From Lachnoclostridium sp. An138 (lineage in GTDB: Bacteria > Bacillota > Clostridia > Lachnospirales > Lachnospiraceae), in contig NZ_NFLF01000015.1 of assembly GCF_002160765.1 (NCBI RefSeq), positions 1 to 64,000 on the forward strand: DNA of 64,000 bases, in the 5' to 3' direction. The notes below the pieces were generated by a model. The model searched no databases, had not been told where the DNA came from, and saw only the letters and a list, made by a program, of their open reading frames with translations. The stretch's first letter is position 1. Each line of letters begins with the position of its first letter. Positions 37,615 to 46,723 of this stretch are shown one piece after another. The position numbers and the translations under genes are program-made.

Positions 37615-37629
37615 TTGAGGAGAATAATT

Positions 37630-38397
37630 ATGGGAAGAGTTATAGCGGTAGCAAATCAAAAGGGTGGCGTTGGTAAAACAACGACGGCAATTAATCTGTC
37701 GGCAGCATTAGCAGAAAAGGGAAAAAAGGTTCTTTTGATCGATATTGATCCTCAGGGTAATGCTACCAGTGGAGTAGGTGTAGAAAAGAATGAAGTGGAA
37801 AACACAATATATGATTTGATCCTTGGAGAAACAACGATTCAGTCATGTATTGAATATACAGAGTTTGAAAATCTTCATTTAATTCCTTCCAATGTAGATT
37901 TAGCTGCGGCGGAGATTGAGTTAATTGGAATACCGGATAAGGAATTTATCATCAGAAAAGAAGTGGAAAAGATCAAAAACGTATATGATTTTATTTTGAT
38001 CGATTGTCCGCCTTCATTGAATCTTCTTACTATAAACGCAATGACTACAGCCGACACGGTGCTTGTGCCGATTCAATGTGAATATTATGCTCTGGAAGGA
38101 TTGAGCCAGCTGATACATACAATCAATCTTGTAAAAGAGCGTCTGAATCCCTATCTGGATATTGAAGGAATTGTATTTACCATGTTTGATGCCCGGACAA
38201 ATCTTTCTCTTCAGGTAGTAGAAAATGTACGCGCAAATGTAAAGCAGAAGGTGTACAGTACCATCATACCGAGAAATGTACGTCTTGCGGAAGCTCCCAG
38301 CCATGGATATCCGATTACCATCTATGATCCCAAGTCGGCAGGAGCGGAGAGCTACAGAGCTCTCGCAGAGGAAGTAATTAGCAGGGAGGACGAATAA
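37630..38397 (+). CDS. parA: Chromosome-partitioning ATPase ParA (Soj)
   Basis: 255 residues. Deviant Walker A KGGVGKTT (11-18), A' motif IDIDPQGNATSG and Walker B FILIDCPPSL. It dimerises on DNA with ATP, moves ParB-parS complexes and influences DnaA. The start MGRVIAV follows GAGGAG; a TTG five codons upstream overlaps the parS region and is unlikely. Confidence 0.95.
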   Translation: MGRVIAVANQKGGVGKTTTAINLSAALAEKGKKVLLIDIDPQGNATSGVGVEKNEVENTIYDLILGETTIQSCIEYTEFENLHLIPSNVDLAAAEIELIGIPDKEFIIRKEVEKIKNVYDFILIDCPPSLNLLTINAMTTADTVLVPIQCEYYALEGLSQLIHTINLVKERLNPYLDIEGIVFTMFDARTNLSLQVVENVRANVKQKVYSTIIPRNVRLAEAPSHGYPITIYDPKSAGAESYRALAEEVISREDE

Positions 38398-38398
38398 A

Positions 38399-39313
38399 AT
38401 GGCAGCAAGAAGAGGAGGACTCGGAAAAGGACTGGACAGTCTGATTCCCGAGACGATTAAAACTACAGCGCCCGACAAAACAAAGGTTGTGGAGAAGGTA
38501 GTAGAAAAAGTTGTCGAAAAACCGGTAGAACTGAAAGTGAAAATATCAAAGGTGGGTCCCAACAAGGACCAGCCCAGAAAACAGTTTGATGAAGACGCGC
38601 TGGTAGAGCTGGCAGATTCGATCAAACAGTTTGGTATTATCCAGCCTCTGATTGTACAGGAAAAAAACGGTTTTTATGAGATTATTGCCGGAGAACGCCG
38701 TTGGCGTGCCGCAAAGCTGGCGGGATTGAAAGAGGTTCCTGTCATTGTAAAAGATTATTCGGATCTGGAAGTGGTGGAAATCTCTCTGATCGAAAATATT
38801 CAGAGAGAGAACCTGAATCCCATTGAAGAGGCACTGGCTTATAAACGTCTCTTGAATGAATTTAATCTGAAACAGGATGAAGTGGCGGAGCGTGTATCGA
38901 AGAGCCGGACAGCCGTGACAAACTCTATGCGGCTTCTGAAGCTGGATGAGAGAGTCCAGCAGATGGTCATTGACGATATGCTTTCCACAGGACATGCGAG
39001 AGCTCTCTTGGGAATCGAAGATCCGGAGCTTCAGTATACTACAGCGGCAAAAGTATTCGATGAAAAACTCAGTGTCCGGGAAGTGGAAAAGCTGGTAAAG
39101 AAGATTCAGCAGGGAAAGGCAGAAAAGAAGAAAGAAGAAACCATACATGATTTCATCTACACTGACCTGGAAGAGAAGATGAAAGAAGCGGTAGGTACGA
39201 AAGTTTCGATTCGTCAGAACGCGAAGGGGAAAGGAAAGATTGAAATAGAATATTACTCCAGAGAAGATCTGGAGCGAATCATTGACATCATTACACACGC
39301 AGAGAATCGTTAG
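38399..39313 (+). CDS. parB: Chromosome-partitioning protein ParB (Spo0J)
   Basis: 304 residues. N-terminal RGGLGKGLDSLIP (ParA-stimulating peptide) and the CTPase core with IAGERRWRAAKLAG and ENIQRENLNPIEEA. The helix-turn-helix is LKQDEVAERVSKSRTAVTNSMRLL, and a basic region and C-terminal dimerisation domain follow. It loads at parS and slides as a CTP clamp to recruit SMC. Begins one base after the parA stop. Confidence 0.95.
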   Translation: MAARRGGLGKGLDSLIPETIKTTAPDKTKVVEKVVEKVVEKPVELKVKISKVGPNKDQPRKQFDEDALVELADSIKQFGIIQPLIVQEKNGFYEIIAGERRWRAAKLAGLKEVPVIVKDYSDLEVVEISLIENIQRENLNPIEEALAYKRLLNEFNLKQDEVAERVSKSRTAVTNSMRLLKLDERVQQMVIDDMLSTGHARALLGIEDPELQYTTAAKVFDEKLSVREVEKLVKKIQQGKAEKKKEETIHDFIYTDLEEKMKEAVGTKVSIRQNAKGKGKIEIEYYSREDLERIIDIITHAENR

Positions 39314-39332
39314 CGGCAGGAGGAAACAAAAG

Positions 39333-39845
39333 ATGAGTCCAATGTTAGATTATGTATATCAGATGACAGGAATTGACGCGGCATACATTCTGATCGGGAT
39401 GCTTGTGCTGATTCTGATTCTTTTCATTCTGGTAATTGTGGCGTTATGTAAACTAAAAAAACTGCACCGCAGATATGACCGTTTTATGAGAGGAAAAGAT
39501 GCGGAAAGTATGGAAGATACGATTCTTTCCTGTATCGAAAAGAATGAAAAGCTTGACCAGATGAATCAGATACTGCGGGAAGATATCATTGGTCTTCGAA
39601 AAAATCAGCGTATTACTTATCAGAAAATGGGAATGGTAAAATATAACGCTTTTCGTGAGATGAGCGGGGATCTGAGTTATGCCCTTGCTCTTCTGGATCA
39701 GCAGAATAACGGTTTTCTCATGAATTCTGTATATGCGAAGGAAGGCGGGTATTCCTATATCAAAGAGATCGTAAACGGAGAAAGCGTTATTCAGCTTTCT
39801 GAGGAAGAGCAGGCTGCTCTTGACAAAGCAAAAAGCCAGTCTTGA
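39333..39845 (+). CDS. DUF4446 membrane protein
   Basis: 170 residues with one N-terminal membrane helix (about 19-38) and a cytoplasmic coiled-coil/beta domain containing QRITYQKMGMVKYNAFREMSGDLSYALALLD, the DUF4446 core. It follows parB in most Clostridia, so a link with segregation or envelope is plausible but unproven. AGGAGG precedes the start chosen; the frame extends 17 codons back into parB. Confidence 0.88.
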   Translation: MSPMLDYVYQMTGIDAAYILIGMLVLILILFILVIVALCKLKKLHRRYDRFMRGKDAESMEDTILSCIEKNEKLDQMNQILREDIIGLRKNQRITYQKMGMVKYNAFREMSGDLSYALALLDQQNNGFLMNSVYAKEGGYSYIKEIVNGESVIQLSEEEQAALDKAKSQS

Positions 39846-39862
39846 AAAAGAGTACAGACTGG
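39836..39862 (+). terminator. Hairpin at the DUF4446 stop
   Basis: CCAGTCT / AGACTGG stem with a 13-base loop at the end of the gene, without a T run. It may stabilise the 3' end or terminate weakly. Confidence 0.35.
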
Positions 39863-39937
39863 TATATGATAAAAAATAAGTCTGACGCTGAAATACAGTT
39901 TTAAAATATAGCGCAGGAATGAAAAAGGAGAAAAAAG

Positions 39938-41215
39938 ATGTTAGACATTAAGTTTTTACGGGAAAATCCGGAAATTGTAAAGCAGAATATCAGAAATAAA
40001 TTTCAGGACCAGAAGCTTGGACTGGTGGACGAAGTAATCGAGCTTGACGCGCAGAAGCGTGCCGCTCAGCAGGAGGCGGACGGCCTGCGGGCAGACAGAA
40101 ATAAGCTTTCCAAGCAGATTGGCGCTCTGATGGGGCAGGGCAAAAAGGATGAGGCAGAAGAAGTAAAGAAACAGGTGGCTGCACAGGCAGACCGTCTGGC
40201 AGAGCTGTCGGAAAAGGAAAAAGAACTGGATGAGAAGATCCTGAAAATTATGATGGTGATCCCCAATATCATCAATCCAAGCGTTCCCATTGGAAAAGAT
40301 GACAGCGAGAATGTGGAGAGAGAACGTTTCGGAGAACCGGTGGTTCCTGATTTTGAGATTCCCTACCACACTGAAATTATGGAAAAATTTCATGGAATCG
40401 ATCTGGACAGCGCAAGAAAGGTAGCCGGAAACGGATTTTATTATCTGATGGGAGATATTGCAAGACTGCATTCCGCGGTACTGGCCTATGCCCGTGATTT
40501 TATGATCGACAGAGGCTTTACCTATTGCGTGCCGCCCTTTATGATCCGCAGCAATGTAGTTACAGGCGTTATGAGCTTCGCGGAAATGGATGCCATGATG
40601 TATAAGATTGAGGGAGAGGATCTCTATCTGATCGGAACCAGCGAACATTCCATGATCGGAAAATTTATTGACACGATTCTTCAGAAAGATGAGCTGCCGA
40701 AGACTCTGACCAGCTATTCTCCCTGCTTCCGTAAGGAAAAAGGAGCCCACGGTCTGGAGGAGCGCGGCGTATACCGTATCCATCAGTTTGAAAAGCAGGA
40801 AATGATCGTGGTCTGCGAGCCGGAGGAGAGCCCCATGTGGTTTGATCGTCTGTGGCAGAATACCGTGGATTTATTCCGCTCTCTGGATATTCCTGTAAGA
40901 ACTCTGGAGTGCTGTTCCGGAGATCTGGCAGATCTGAAGGTGAAGTCTGTGGATGTGGAAGCCTGGTCTCCCCGCCAGAAGAAGTATTTTGAGGTGGGAA
41001 GCTGTTCCAATCTGGGAGACGCTCAGGCGCGCCGCCTGAAAATCCGTATTAACGGGGAGAAGGGCAAGTATTTTGCGCATACATTAAATAATACCGTAGT
41101 TGCTCCGCCCAGAATGCTGATTGCGTTCCTGGAGAATAATCTTCAGGCGGACGGCACAGTGAAGATACCGAAGGTTCTTCAGCCCTATATGGGAGGAAAG
41201 ACCATTATCAAATAG
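39938..41215 (+). CDS. serS: Seryl-tRNA synthetase
   Basis: 425 residues, class II synthetase. N-terminal coiled-coil arm (about 30-100) that grips the tRNA-Ser variable arm. Catalytic motif 2 is CFRKEKGAHGLEERGVYRIHQFEK and motif 3 contains RMLIAFLENNLQADG; the TSEHSMIG serine pocket is present. Only 92 bases separate it from the upstream gene and no T-box is visible. The matching tRNA-Ser(GCU) lies at the far left of the window. Confidence 0.97.
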   Translation: MLDIKFLRENPEIVKQNIRNKFQDQKLGLVDEVIELDAQKRAAQQEADGLRADRNKLSKQIGALMGQGKKDEAEEVKKQVAAQADRLAELSEKEKELDEKILKIMMVIPNIINPSVPIGKDDSENVERERFGEPVVPDFEIPYHTEIMEKFHGIDLDSARKVAGNGFYYLMGDIARLHSAVLAYARDFMIDRGFTYCVPPFMIRSNVVTGVMSFAEMDAMMYKIEGEDLYLIGTSEHSMIGKFIDTILQKDELPKTLTSYSPCFRKEKGAHGLEERGVYRIHQFEKQEMIVVCEPEESPMWFDRLWQNTVDLFRSLDIPVRTLECCSGDLADLKVKSVDVEAWSPRQKKYFEVGSCSNLGDAQARRLKIRINGEKGKYFAHTLNNTVVAPPRMLIAFLENNLQADGTVKIPKVLQPYMGGKTIIK

Positions 41216-41221
41216 TAAGCT

Positions 41222-41261
41222 TTATCCACATTTGTGGAAAAGCACGTGGAAATGTGGATAA
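41222..41261. other. Inverted pair of perfect DnaA boxes
   Basis: TTATCCACA (41222-41230) and TGTGGATAA (41253-41261) form a 12-bp inverted repeat (ttatccacattt / aaatgtggataa) in the 70-base gap after serS. A partial third copy (tttgtgga) lies inside. No T tract follows, so a terminator is unlikely. Confidence 0.65.
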
Positions 41262-41285
41262 CCTGATCCTGAGGAGGTGAATACA

Positions 41286-42164
41286 GTGCACGAATACCTG
41301 AGAGCTGTAGGCTTCAGCAGTATAGAAAATAAGGAACAGCTGAAGCATCTTCTGGAAATGACAGAGGATTCTTATCAAAGTGAAAAGACCGCGTTTTCCG
41401 GGAACGGAAATGATTTCTCCGAGAGAAAAAAAGAATTCGCTCCGCGGATGGGGATTATTCTCCGGGGAGAATATGATGAGAAAGGCGATTATCAGAGAGA
41501 TTATTATTTTCCTTATTTTGAGGGAACGCAGGAAAAATTTTATGATAATATCAGCATAGAGCGTCATGCGGAGAAGGAATCTTATGCAGGTGTCTGTGAA
41601 GATCTGTCCATGGGAGTAACCATCATTTTCTATGTGCAGAATATTGTGGATTATCTGAGTGAGCGCCACCTGAATCATCTGTCATCCTGCACCGCGCGGA
41701 TTCGTTTTTCCGGTCTTTCCATTGACGGACGGATTCTTCTTCCTGTGGCAAAACGCATGACAGAAGAGGAAAATTCGGAAGCGATTCTGCAGAGAACCCG
41801 TCTTCTCAAAGCAGCCAGAGAGGGAGATGAGGAAGCCATTGAAAACCTGACACTGGAGGATATGGACACTTATTCCATGATTTCCAGGCGGATTGCGGAT
41901 GAAGATGTGTTTTCCATTGTGTCCACCTACTTTATGCCTTATGGCGTAGAGTGTGATCATTATAATGTACTTGGCGAAATTCTGAATATCGAGATGGTAG
42001 AAAACAGCCTGACCAGAGAGAGAGTATATATACTCACAATTGAAAGTCATGATCTGATTTTTGAGGTTTGTATCAATCAGAAGGATTTGCTGGGAGAGCC
42101 GGCAGTGGGCAGAAGATTTAAAGGAATTGTGTGGCTTCAGGGAAACGTAAGCTTCCAGAATTAG
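41286..42164 (+). CDS. DUF3881 protein
   Basis: 292-residue protein of the DUF3881 family, which is nearly confined to Lachnospiraceae. It opens HEYLRAVGFSSIENKEQL and has the acidic EDLSMGVTIIFYVQN and YGVECDHYNVLGEI segments. No membrane helix or catalytic motif is visible; function unknown. The start is GTG at 41286 with AGGAGGTG eight bases before; a GTG nine bases earlier is inside that ribosome site. Confidence 0.88.
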   Translation: MHEYLRAVGFSSIENKEQLKHLLEMTEDSYQSEKTAFSGNGNDFSERKKEFAPRMGIILRGEYDEKGDYQRDYYFPYFEGTQEKFYDNISIERHAEKESYAGVCEDLSMGVTIIFYVQNIVDYLSERHLNHLSSCTARIRFSGLSIDGRILLPVAKRMTEEENSEAILQRTRLLKAAREGDEEAIENLTLEDMDTYSMISRRIADEDVFSIVSTYFMPYGVECDHYNVLGEILNIEMVENSLTRERVYILTIESHDLIFEVCINQKDLLGEPAVGRRFKGIVWLQGNVSFQN

Positions 42165-42279
42165 AAAATAAAAAAAGTTTTATCAGGATATCCCTGGCTG
42201 ACAGAGAAAGAGATGAAAAAGATACTTCCTTTGCAGCCGGGGGTATTTTCGTAAAGAATAAAAAATAGAATGAACGCGG

Positions 42280-42747
42280 TCAGTTTGTACAATTGGCAGC
42301 GTCAATAGCAATGGCAAGCATCAGTCCCATCAGTTCATCTTCCGGATTCGCAATGTCGATGACATAAGTATCTCCCCAGTGCAGAACCTCTTTGGTAATA
42401 TGAATAATGGGACAGCACTGGGAGTAGACGTCGTAATCCCAGCCCAGAAAGTCGCCTTCCACGCGCCAGCCGTTGAAATCTATCTCGTACTTTGGCGTCA
42501 GGAATGAAAATTTCTTCTGAATCGTTCCCTGCTTTACCCCATTTACTTCTATTTCAAAAGCGGGCAGAAAAGTCAGAAGCTCCTGACTGATCCGGCCGAC
42601 TTCATTGTTCCAGGCATCATATACATGAAGCTGGTGGCCCAGTGCAAAAACCTCTGCTTTTACAAAATAGCGTATGTTTTCATTTTCATCATAAATATCA
42701 TAGGTGTCTGACCAGGAAAAGACACGCTGTTTGATCAGCAGACGCAT
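42280..42747 (-). CDS. LURP-one/scramblase-like protein (DUF567)
   Basis: 155 residues in the Tubby-like LURP-one fold: LLIKQRVFSWSDTYDIYDENENIRYFVKAEVF opening, a pattern of antiparallel strands (KKFSFLTPKYEIDFNGWRVEGDFLGWDYDV) and a hydrophobic C-terminal helix (ELMGLMLAIAIDAANC). The family occurs singly in many Firmicutes; a lipid- or membrane-binding role is an inference from the fold. Divergent from the next gene. Confidence 0.85.
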   Translation of the reverse strand: MRLLIKQRVFSWSDTYDIYDENENIRYFVKAEVFALGHQLHVYDAWNNEVGRISQELLTFLPAFEIEVNGVKQGTIQKKFSFLTPKYEIDFNGWRVEGDFLGWDYDVYSQCCPIIHITKEVLHWGDTYVIDIANPEDELMGLMLAIAIDAANCTN

Positions 42748-42815
42748 GGAAATCCCCCTTATCTCATAGTAATCTATTATTATTTGCTTCGTTCACAGTA
42801 ATCTGCTTTCTATAT

Positions 42816-42853
42816 CATAAGTTTGCATAGGTATATACTCTCGTAAACTTATG
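42816..42853. repeat. Inverted repeat in divergent promoter region
   Basis: CATAAGTTT (42816-42824) and AAACTTATG (42845-42853), a perfect 9-bp inverted repeat with a 20-base spacer. It lies between the LURP-one gene and a rightward hypothetical gene. Operator or hairpin; no evidence which. Confidence 0.4.
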
Positions 42854-42987
42854 GCATCTGTCTTCAGTATATCAGTCGAGAACAGTTTCCTCAAGAAAAA
42901 ACAGATGTTATAATTGGAAAAAAGTATCTCTGACTGACAGGGAGGAAATGTCTTCGCCAATTAAGAATAAAGAAGGTCAAAAAGTTT

Positions 42988-43812
42988 ATGTTGTTTAGAA
43001 AAAAAGTAAAAAAGAAAGCCAGGCATATTGAGCTTACGGTAGACCGGGAAAGCGTATGTATGGGGGACGACGTAACGGCTCCAAATGAAAAGATTTTTCC
43101 GGTGGCAGAAAATGAAACGCTGTCGGATGTGATTGAAAAAATCTGCGCTTATCTCCCCAAAATGAACGATGTAGTCTGGTCTGTAGATACAGGAATAAAG
43201 ACAGAAGCCTATATCGTGATGGAAACGAAAAACAGATACTGGTATGAGCTTTGTGAACAGGATAAGCGTTTTGCTGAGACAGAAATCCATTATCTGCACT
43301 GCAGGTATTTTCATACAGGCCGCTTTTTATACAGAGACCAGATGAGCGGAGAACGGATCGAAAAATATCCGGAGTGCGGAGAACTTCTGGACAAGGTAAA
43401 ATGCTTCATGGGAGAGTACTTTAAGGAAGAACTGAAAATAAAGGGTGGGAGCGTCTGTATCTGGGGAGAATGGTTTGGAAGGCCCGGTGATAATTTTCAT
43501 CAGGTGAAGACCGTCAAATGGACAGAAGACAGCATTTCCATTCATTTTAAGGGCGGCGAGTCTCTGTATATCACGGACCCTGAGGTGGTGGAAAATAAAG
43601 CAGACAGATTTGTGGTCAGGGATGCTTCCAGGGTCCTGTGGACCTGGTATCTATATGGAGAAAAGCAGATTTACAGAAATCTGTGCGTGCGCCAGTATAG
43701 AAAGAATGAAGAGGGATTGATCCTGCGTGCGGAAGGAAAGCGCAGAGATGTGAAGGAAGACAGCGGAGTTTTGTTTCCGGCAGGGAAAAGCTGCGCGGTT
43801 TTGATCGGATAA
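42988..43812 (+). CDS. Hypothetical protein (274 aa)
   Basis: No family recognised. The basic N-terminus (FRKKVKKKARHIELTVDRESVCMGDDV) is followed by a beta-rich soluble region with SVDTGIKTEAYIVMETKNRYWYE, and ends in a basic tail (RQYRKNEEGLILRAEGKRRD). The repeated 'Cys/aromatic' segments (LHCRYFHTGRFLYRD, SVCIWGEWFGRPGDNFHQV) look structured. No signal peptide. It is immediately followed by the SpoU methyltransferase in the same direction and may be cotranscribed. Confidence 0.65.
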   Translation: MLFRKKVKKKARHIELTVDRESVCMGDDVTAPNEKIFPVAENETLSDVIEKICAYLPKMNDVVWSVDTGIKTEAYIVMETKNRYWYELCEQDKRFAETEIHYLHCRYFHTGRFLYRDQMSGERIEKYPECGELLDKVKCFMGEYFKEELKIKGGSVCIWGEWFGRPGDNFHQVKTVKWTEDSISIHFKGGESLYITDPEVVENKADRFVVRDASRVLWTWYLYGEKQIYRNLCVRQYRKNEEGLILRAEGKRRDVKEDSGVLFPAGKSCAVLIG

Positions 43813-43870
43813 AGGACAGAAAATATAATCTATCAAAAGAAAATTGAGAAACATATGGAGAACGACAGAA

Positions 43871-44710
43871 ATGAATACTTCTAACATCATCGAAATCACA
43901 GACTTTCAGGCGCCGGAGCTGGACGTGTATGCCCGCCTGTCGGAGAATCAGCTCCTGAACCGCTGCGAGCCGGAAAAGGGAATGTTCATCGCGGAGAGTC
44001 CGCGGGTGATCGAGCGGGCGCTGGACGCGGGATACCGGCCCGTCTCTTGCCTTGTGGAGAAGAGGCATATCGAAGGGGAAGCAAAAGAAATCATCCGAAG
44101 ATGCGGAGAAATCGGTAACGTTCCCGTCTATACGGCGGAATTTGATGTGCTGACGCAGCTCACCGGTTTCAAGCTGACCAGAGGGATGCTCTGTGCCATG
44201 CGCCGGCCGCCGCTTCCGGAGGTACGGCAGATCTGCGAAGGAAGCCGCCGGATTGCCATTCTGGAAAACGTGGTAAATCCCACGAATGTAGGGGCGATTT
44301 TCCGCTCGGCGGCGGCTCTGGGAATCGACGCGGTTCTTCTGACTTATGATTCCAGCGATCCCCTGTACCGCCGGGCGGTCCGTGTCAGCATGGGAACGGT
44401 TTTTCAGATTCCCTGGACTTTTTTTGAGAAGGATGCCTGGCCGGAAAAGGGAATCCGTCTTCTGAGAGAGCTGGGATTCCGGACGGCAGCCATGGCGCTC
44501 CGTGATGACTCGGTCAGTATTGATAACCCTCAGCTTCTGGCAGAAGAGAAGCTGGCCGTCATTCTGGGGGCAGAAGGTGACGGCCTGGCATTCTCTACGA
44601 TCGCTGACTGCGACTATACGGTCCGGATTCCCATGTCCCGCGGCGTGGACTCGCTGAATGTGGCAGCGGCCAGCGCGGTGGCGTTCTGGGAGCTGGGGCG
44701 GAAACATTAA
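43871..44710 (+). CDS. SpoU/TrmH-family RNA methyltransferase
   Basis: 279 residues. The N-terminal half is an RNA-binding substrate domain ([19 protein letters not shown]). The C-terminal SPOUT knot has the three motifs: motif 1 [21 protein letters not shown], motif 2 [12 protein letters not shown], motif 3 [22 protein letters not shown]. It makes a 2'-O-methyl ribose in rRNA or tRNA; the exact site cannot be told. GGAG precedes the ATG at 43871; nine upstream codons lack a site. Confidence 0.88.
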   Translation: MNTSNIIEITDFQAPELDVYARLSENQLLNRCEPEKGMFIAESPRVIERALDAGYRPVSCLVEKRHIEGEAKEIIRRCGEIGNVPVYTAEFDVLTQLTGFKLTRGMLCAMRRPPLPEVRQICEGSRRIAILENVVNPTNVGAIFRSAAALGIDAVLLTYDSSDPLYRRAVRVSMGTVFQIPWTFFEKDAWPEKGIRLLRELGFRTAAMALRDDSVSIDNPQLLAEEKLAVILGAEGDGLAFSTIADCDYTVRIPMSRGVDSLNVAAASAVAFWELGRKH

Positions 44711-44973
44711 ACCATATGTTTTACAAGAAGCTGTTTCAGGGACTTGATAAGAGTATCGCCTATCTGCTCCCATGAAAAGCAGCTGTTTCCGAAATGTCCG
44801 TAATTGGTGGTGGATGCATAAATGGGATTGCGCAGCTGCAGCCGATTGATGATAGCTGCGGGGTACAGATCCAGATTATTTTCAATCCATTTTTCAAGAA
44901 TTTTGTCAGAAATACGGCCTGTTCCAAAGGTGTTTACATTGATAGAAAGAGGCCAGGAGACGCCGATGGCATC
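44707..44973 (-). pseudogene. metK C-terminal remnant (S-adenosylmethionine synthetase)
   Basis: Minus-strand translation gives 88 residues: [40 protein letters not shown] and [13 protein letters not shown], the unmistakable end of MetK (its AIGV and RPAxIIxxLDLRxPIY blocks). The N-terminal ~300 residues are absent. It is joined directly to the first codons of a DegV gene and overlaps the SpoU stop by four bases. Non-functional. Confidence 0.85.
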
Positions 44974-45050
44974 TCTACAGGAGGGAGCCCTGAGAGCATT
45001 TCAGGGCTCAAATCTGCCGTGGCGTCTGTAAAAATCTGATAATCAGCCAT
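44974..45050 (-). pseudogene. DegV N-terminal remnant
   Basis: About 25 codons starting ATG at 45048-45050 with AGGAGC before it: [19 protein letters not shown], the opening strand and 'TDxTADL' motif of DegV fatty-acid-binding proteins. The rest is missing; the sequence passes into the metK fragment in another frame. It starts three bases after the radical SAM gene's stop, so it was once the second gene of that operon. A hairpin gagccctga / tcagggctc (44986-45010) lies at the break. Confidence 0.7.
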
Positions 45051-45053
45051 TGC

Positions 45054-46412
45054 TTATGCTCCTTTTTGCTTCTTTGACTTTCCGTCTGCCTCCCAGAGTT
45101 CTTCTGCCTTCGGCGTCCATTTCTCCGCGTATTTTGAGGTTCTGTCACAGAGACTGTCCACAGCTTCGGGACTCTGGTAGTCGGTGCTGACAGCTCCCGT
45201 CTCTTTTACCATGGCCCGCAGCTTTTCCGGATTCTCCAGCATGGGGCAGGGACGGAGCATATTTTCATGAAAGGGCTGTCCGTCGTGGTAGGCCATAAAG
45301 AGCGGGCTTTTGAGCGCGTCCAGAAGAGAGGTCTCGTGGATGTTGCAGTTGGAATAGTGGATGAATACGCAGGGTTCCACGTCTCCCTTTGCGTTGATGT
45401 GCAGGTAGTTCCGTCCGCCGGCGATGCAGCCGCCTACATACTCGGCGTCGTTCTGGAAGTCCATGGTAAAGATCGGCTTCGTCTTACGGAATTCCCGGAT
45501 ACGGCGGTAAACAGTCTCTCTCTGTTCCGGTGTGGGAAGAAGCTCTACAGCGGCGTCGTTTCCAACGGGCATATAATGGAAGAACCAGCAGAACAGCGCG
45601 CCGGAATCAATGATGTAATCAAAGAATTTCTCGCTGCTGATATCCTGGTAATTCCGGCTGGTATAGCAGGTAGAGATTCCAAAGGGAAGCCTGGAGTTTT
45701 TCAGAAGATCCATGGCGTGCTTTACCTTTGCGTAGCTTCCGTCTCCCCGCCGTCCGTCGTTGGCATCCTCGAAGCCTTCCAGGGAAATAGCCGGAACAAA
45801 GTTCTTCACGCGCAGCATTTCTTGGCAGAAATTATCGTCTATCAGCGTGCCGTTTGTGAATGACAGAAACTCGCAGTCCGGGTGCATCTCACAGATTTTG
45901 ATCAAGTCGGCTTTGCGGACCAAAGGCTCCCCGCCGGTGTAGATGTACATGTAGACGCCCAGCTCTTTGCCCTGGCGGATGATGGAGTCGATGGTTTCCA
46001 GGCTCAGGTTCAGCCGGTTTCCGTATTCTGCCGCCCAGCAGCCGGTACAGTGCATATTGCAGGCGGAGGTGGGATCAAGCAGGATTGCCCAGGGAATATT
46101 GCAGCCGTAAGTTTCTTTCATCTCGTTCTGGCGGGAGGTGCCGCTTAAGCTGGCATTGAACAGAAAGTTCTGGAAAAAGGCTTTTCTTACGCCGGGGTCC
46201 AGATCATAAATTTTCAGAATCAGCTGATACCAGTTGTCTTTCCTTTCAATGACGCCGCGGATCGCGTCGCGCTGTCCCTTGTACCAGTTTTCCGGAGAGT
46301 ATTTATCAACCAGAGCCATCAGCTTTGGAATGTTGGTCTCCGGATCGCCTTCTATGTATTTAAGCGCCTGATTGATTGCAAAGTTCTGCATGGAGGTTTT
46401 CATGCCAGTCAT
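45054..46412 (-). CDS. Radical SAM protein
   Basis: 452 residues. The [4Fe-4S] motif C-x3-C-x2-C (CNMHCTGC) is preceded by IPWAILLDPTSA. The TIM-barrel follows with YTGGEPLVRKADL and SFTNGTLIDD. The C-terminal Cys-containing region (GGCIAGGRNYLHINAKGDVEPCVF and RPCPMLENPEKL) resembles a SPASM/twitch-like auxiliary site. The N-terminal ~110 residues are helical. Substrate unknown; the family is widespread in gut Firmicutes and often adjoins a DegV gene. Here the DegV gene is destroyed. Confidence 0.85.
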   Translation of the reverse strand: MTGMKTSMQNFAINQALKYIEGDPETNIPKLMALVDKYSPENWYKGQRDAIRGVIERKDNWYQLILKIYDLDPGVRKAFFQNFLFNASLSGTSRQNEMKETYGCNIPWAILLDPTSACNMHCTGCWAAEYGNRLNLSLETIDSIIRQGKELGVYMYIYTGGEPLVRKADLIKICEMHPDCEFLSFTNGTLIDDNFCQEMLRVKNFVPAISLEGFEDANDGRRGDGSYAKVKHAMDLLKNSRLPFGISTCYTSRNYQDISSEKFFDYIIDSGALFCWFFHYMPVGNDAAVELLPTPEQRETVYRRIREFRKTKPIFTMDFQNDAEYVGGCIAGGRNYLHINAKGDVEPCVFIHYSNCNIHETSLLDALKSPLFMAYHDGQPFHENMLRPCPMLENPEKLRAMVKETGAVSTDYQSPEAVDSLCDRTSKYAEKWTPKAEELWEADGKSKKQKGA

Positions 46413-46576
46413 AATAAATCGTTCCTTTCTTTTGCGTTTTTTGCATTTGTCTTCCAGGCAAATGCTTTAAATTTTTAAATTTTAAGCAGATTATAAAAAA
46501 AGAAAAAATAAATGTCATGGGACAGAAATCTGGCAGTGTCAAAAATTACGACAAAAGAAGAGAGTGTTACATTTTT

Positions 46577-46598
46577 GGACAAATCTGCGGGTTTGTCC
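46577..46598. repeat. Inverted repeat between divergent genes
   Basis: GGACAAA / TTTGTCC with an 8-base spacer, 22 bases in all, in the 311-base gap between the radical SAM gene (leftward) and a rightward reading frame. This looks like a TetR/MarR-size operator. I see nothing else in this gap except AT-rich DNA. Confidence 0.45.
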
Positions 46599-46723
46599 GT
46601 TGAGAAACAGAGGAGAACCGAATAAGGTATTTTTAATGGGAATCATGACAGTCTGCTGTCCAAAGAGATGGCAGAAATATAGAAATAAGGAATATGGAAA
46701 CATGAGAAAGAAGGTTTTTTCGT

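Noticed and set aside
39846-39937. T-box leader for serS
   Set aside because: The gap is only 92 bases and lacks the T-box sequence and AGAGAG element that are clear upstream of cstA.
41222-41261. Terminator interpretation of the DnaA-box inverted repeat after serS
   Set aside because: No T run on either strand, and both arms are exact DnaA boxes.
43616-44773. 385-codon minus-strand frame overlapping the SpoU methyltransferase
   Set aside because: Antisense to a gene with all three SPOUT motifs; no ribosome site or family resemblance.
44794-45039. 81-codon plus-strand frame after the SpoU gene
   Set aside because: The opposite strand clearly encodes metK and degV remnants; the plus frame is their shadow.
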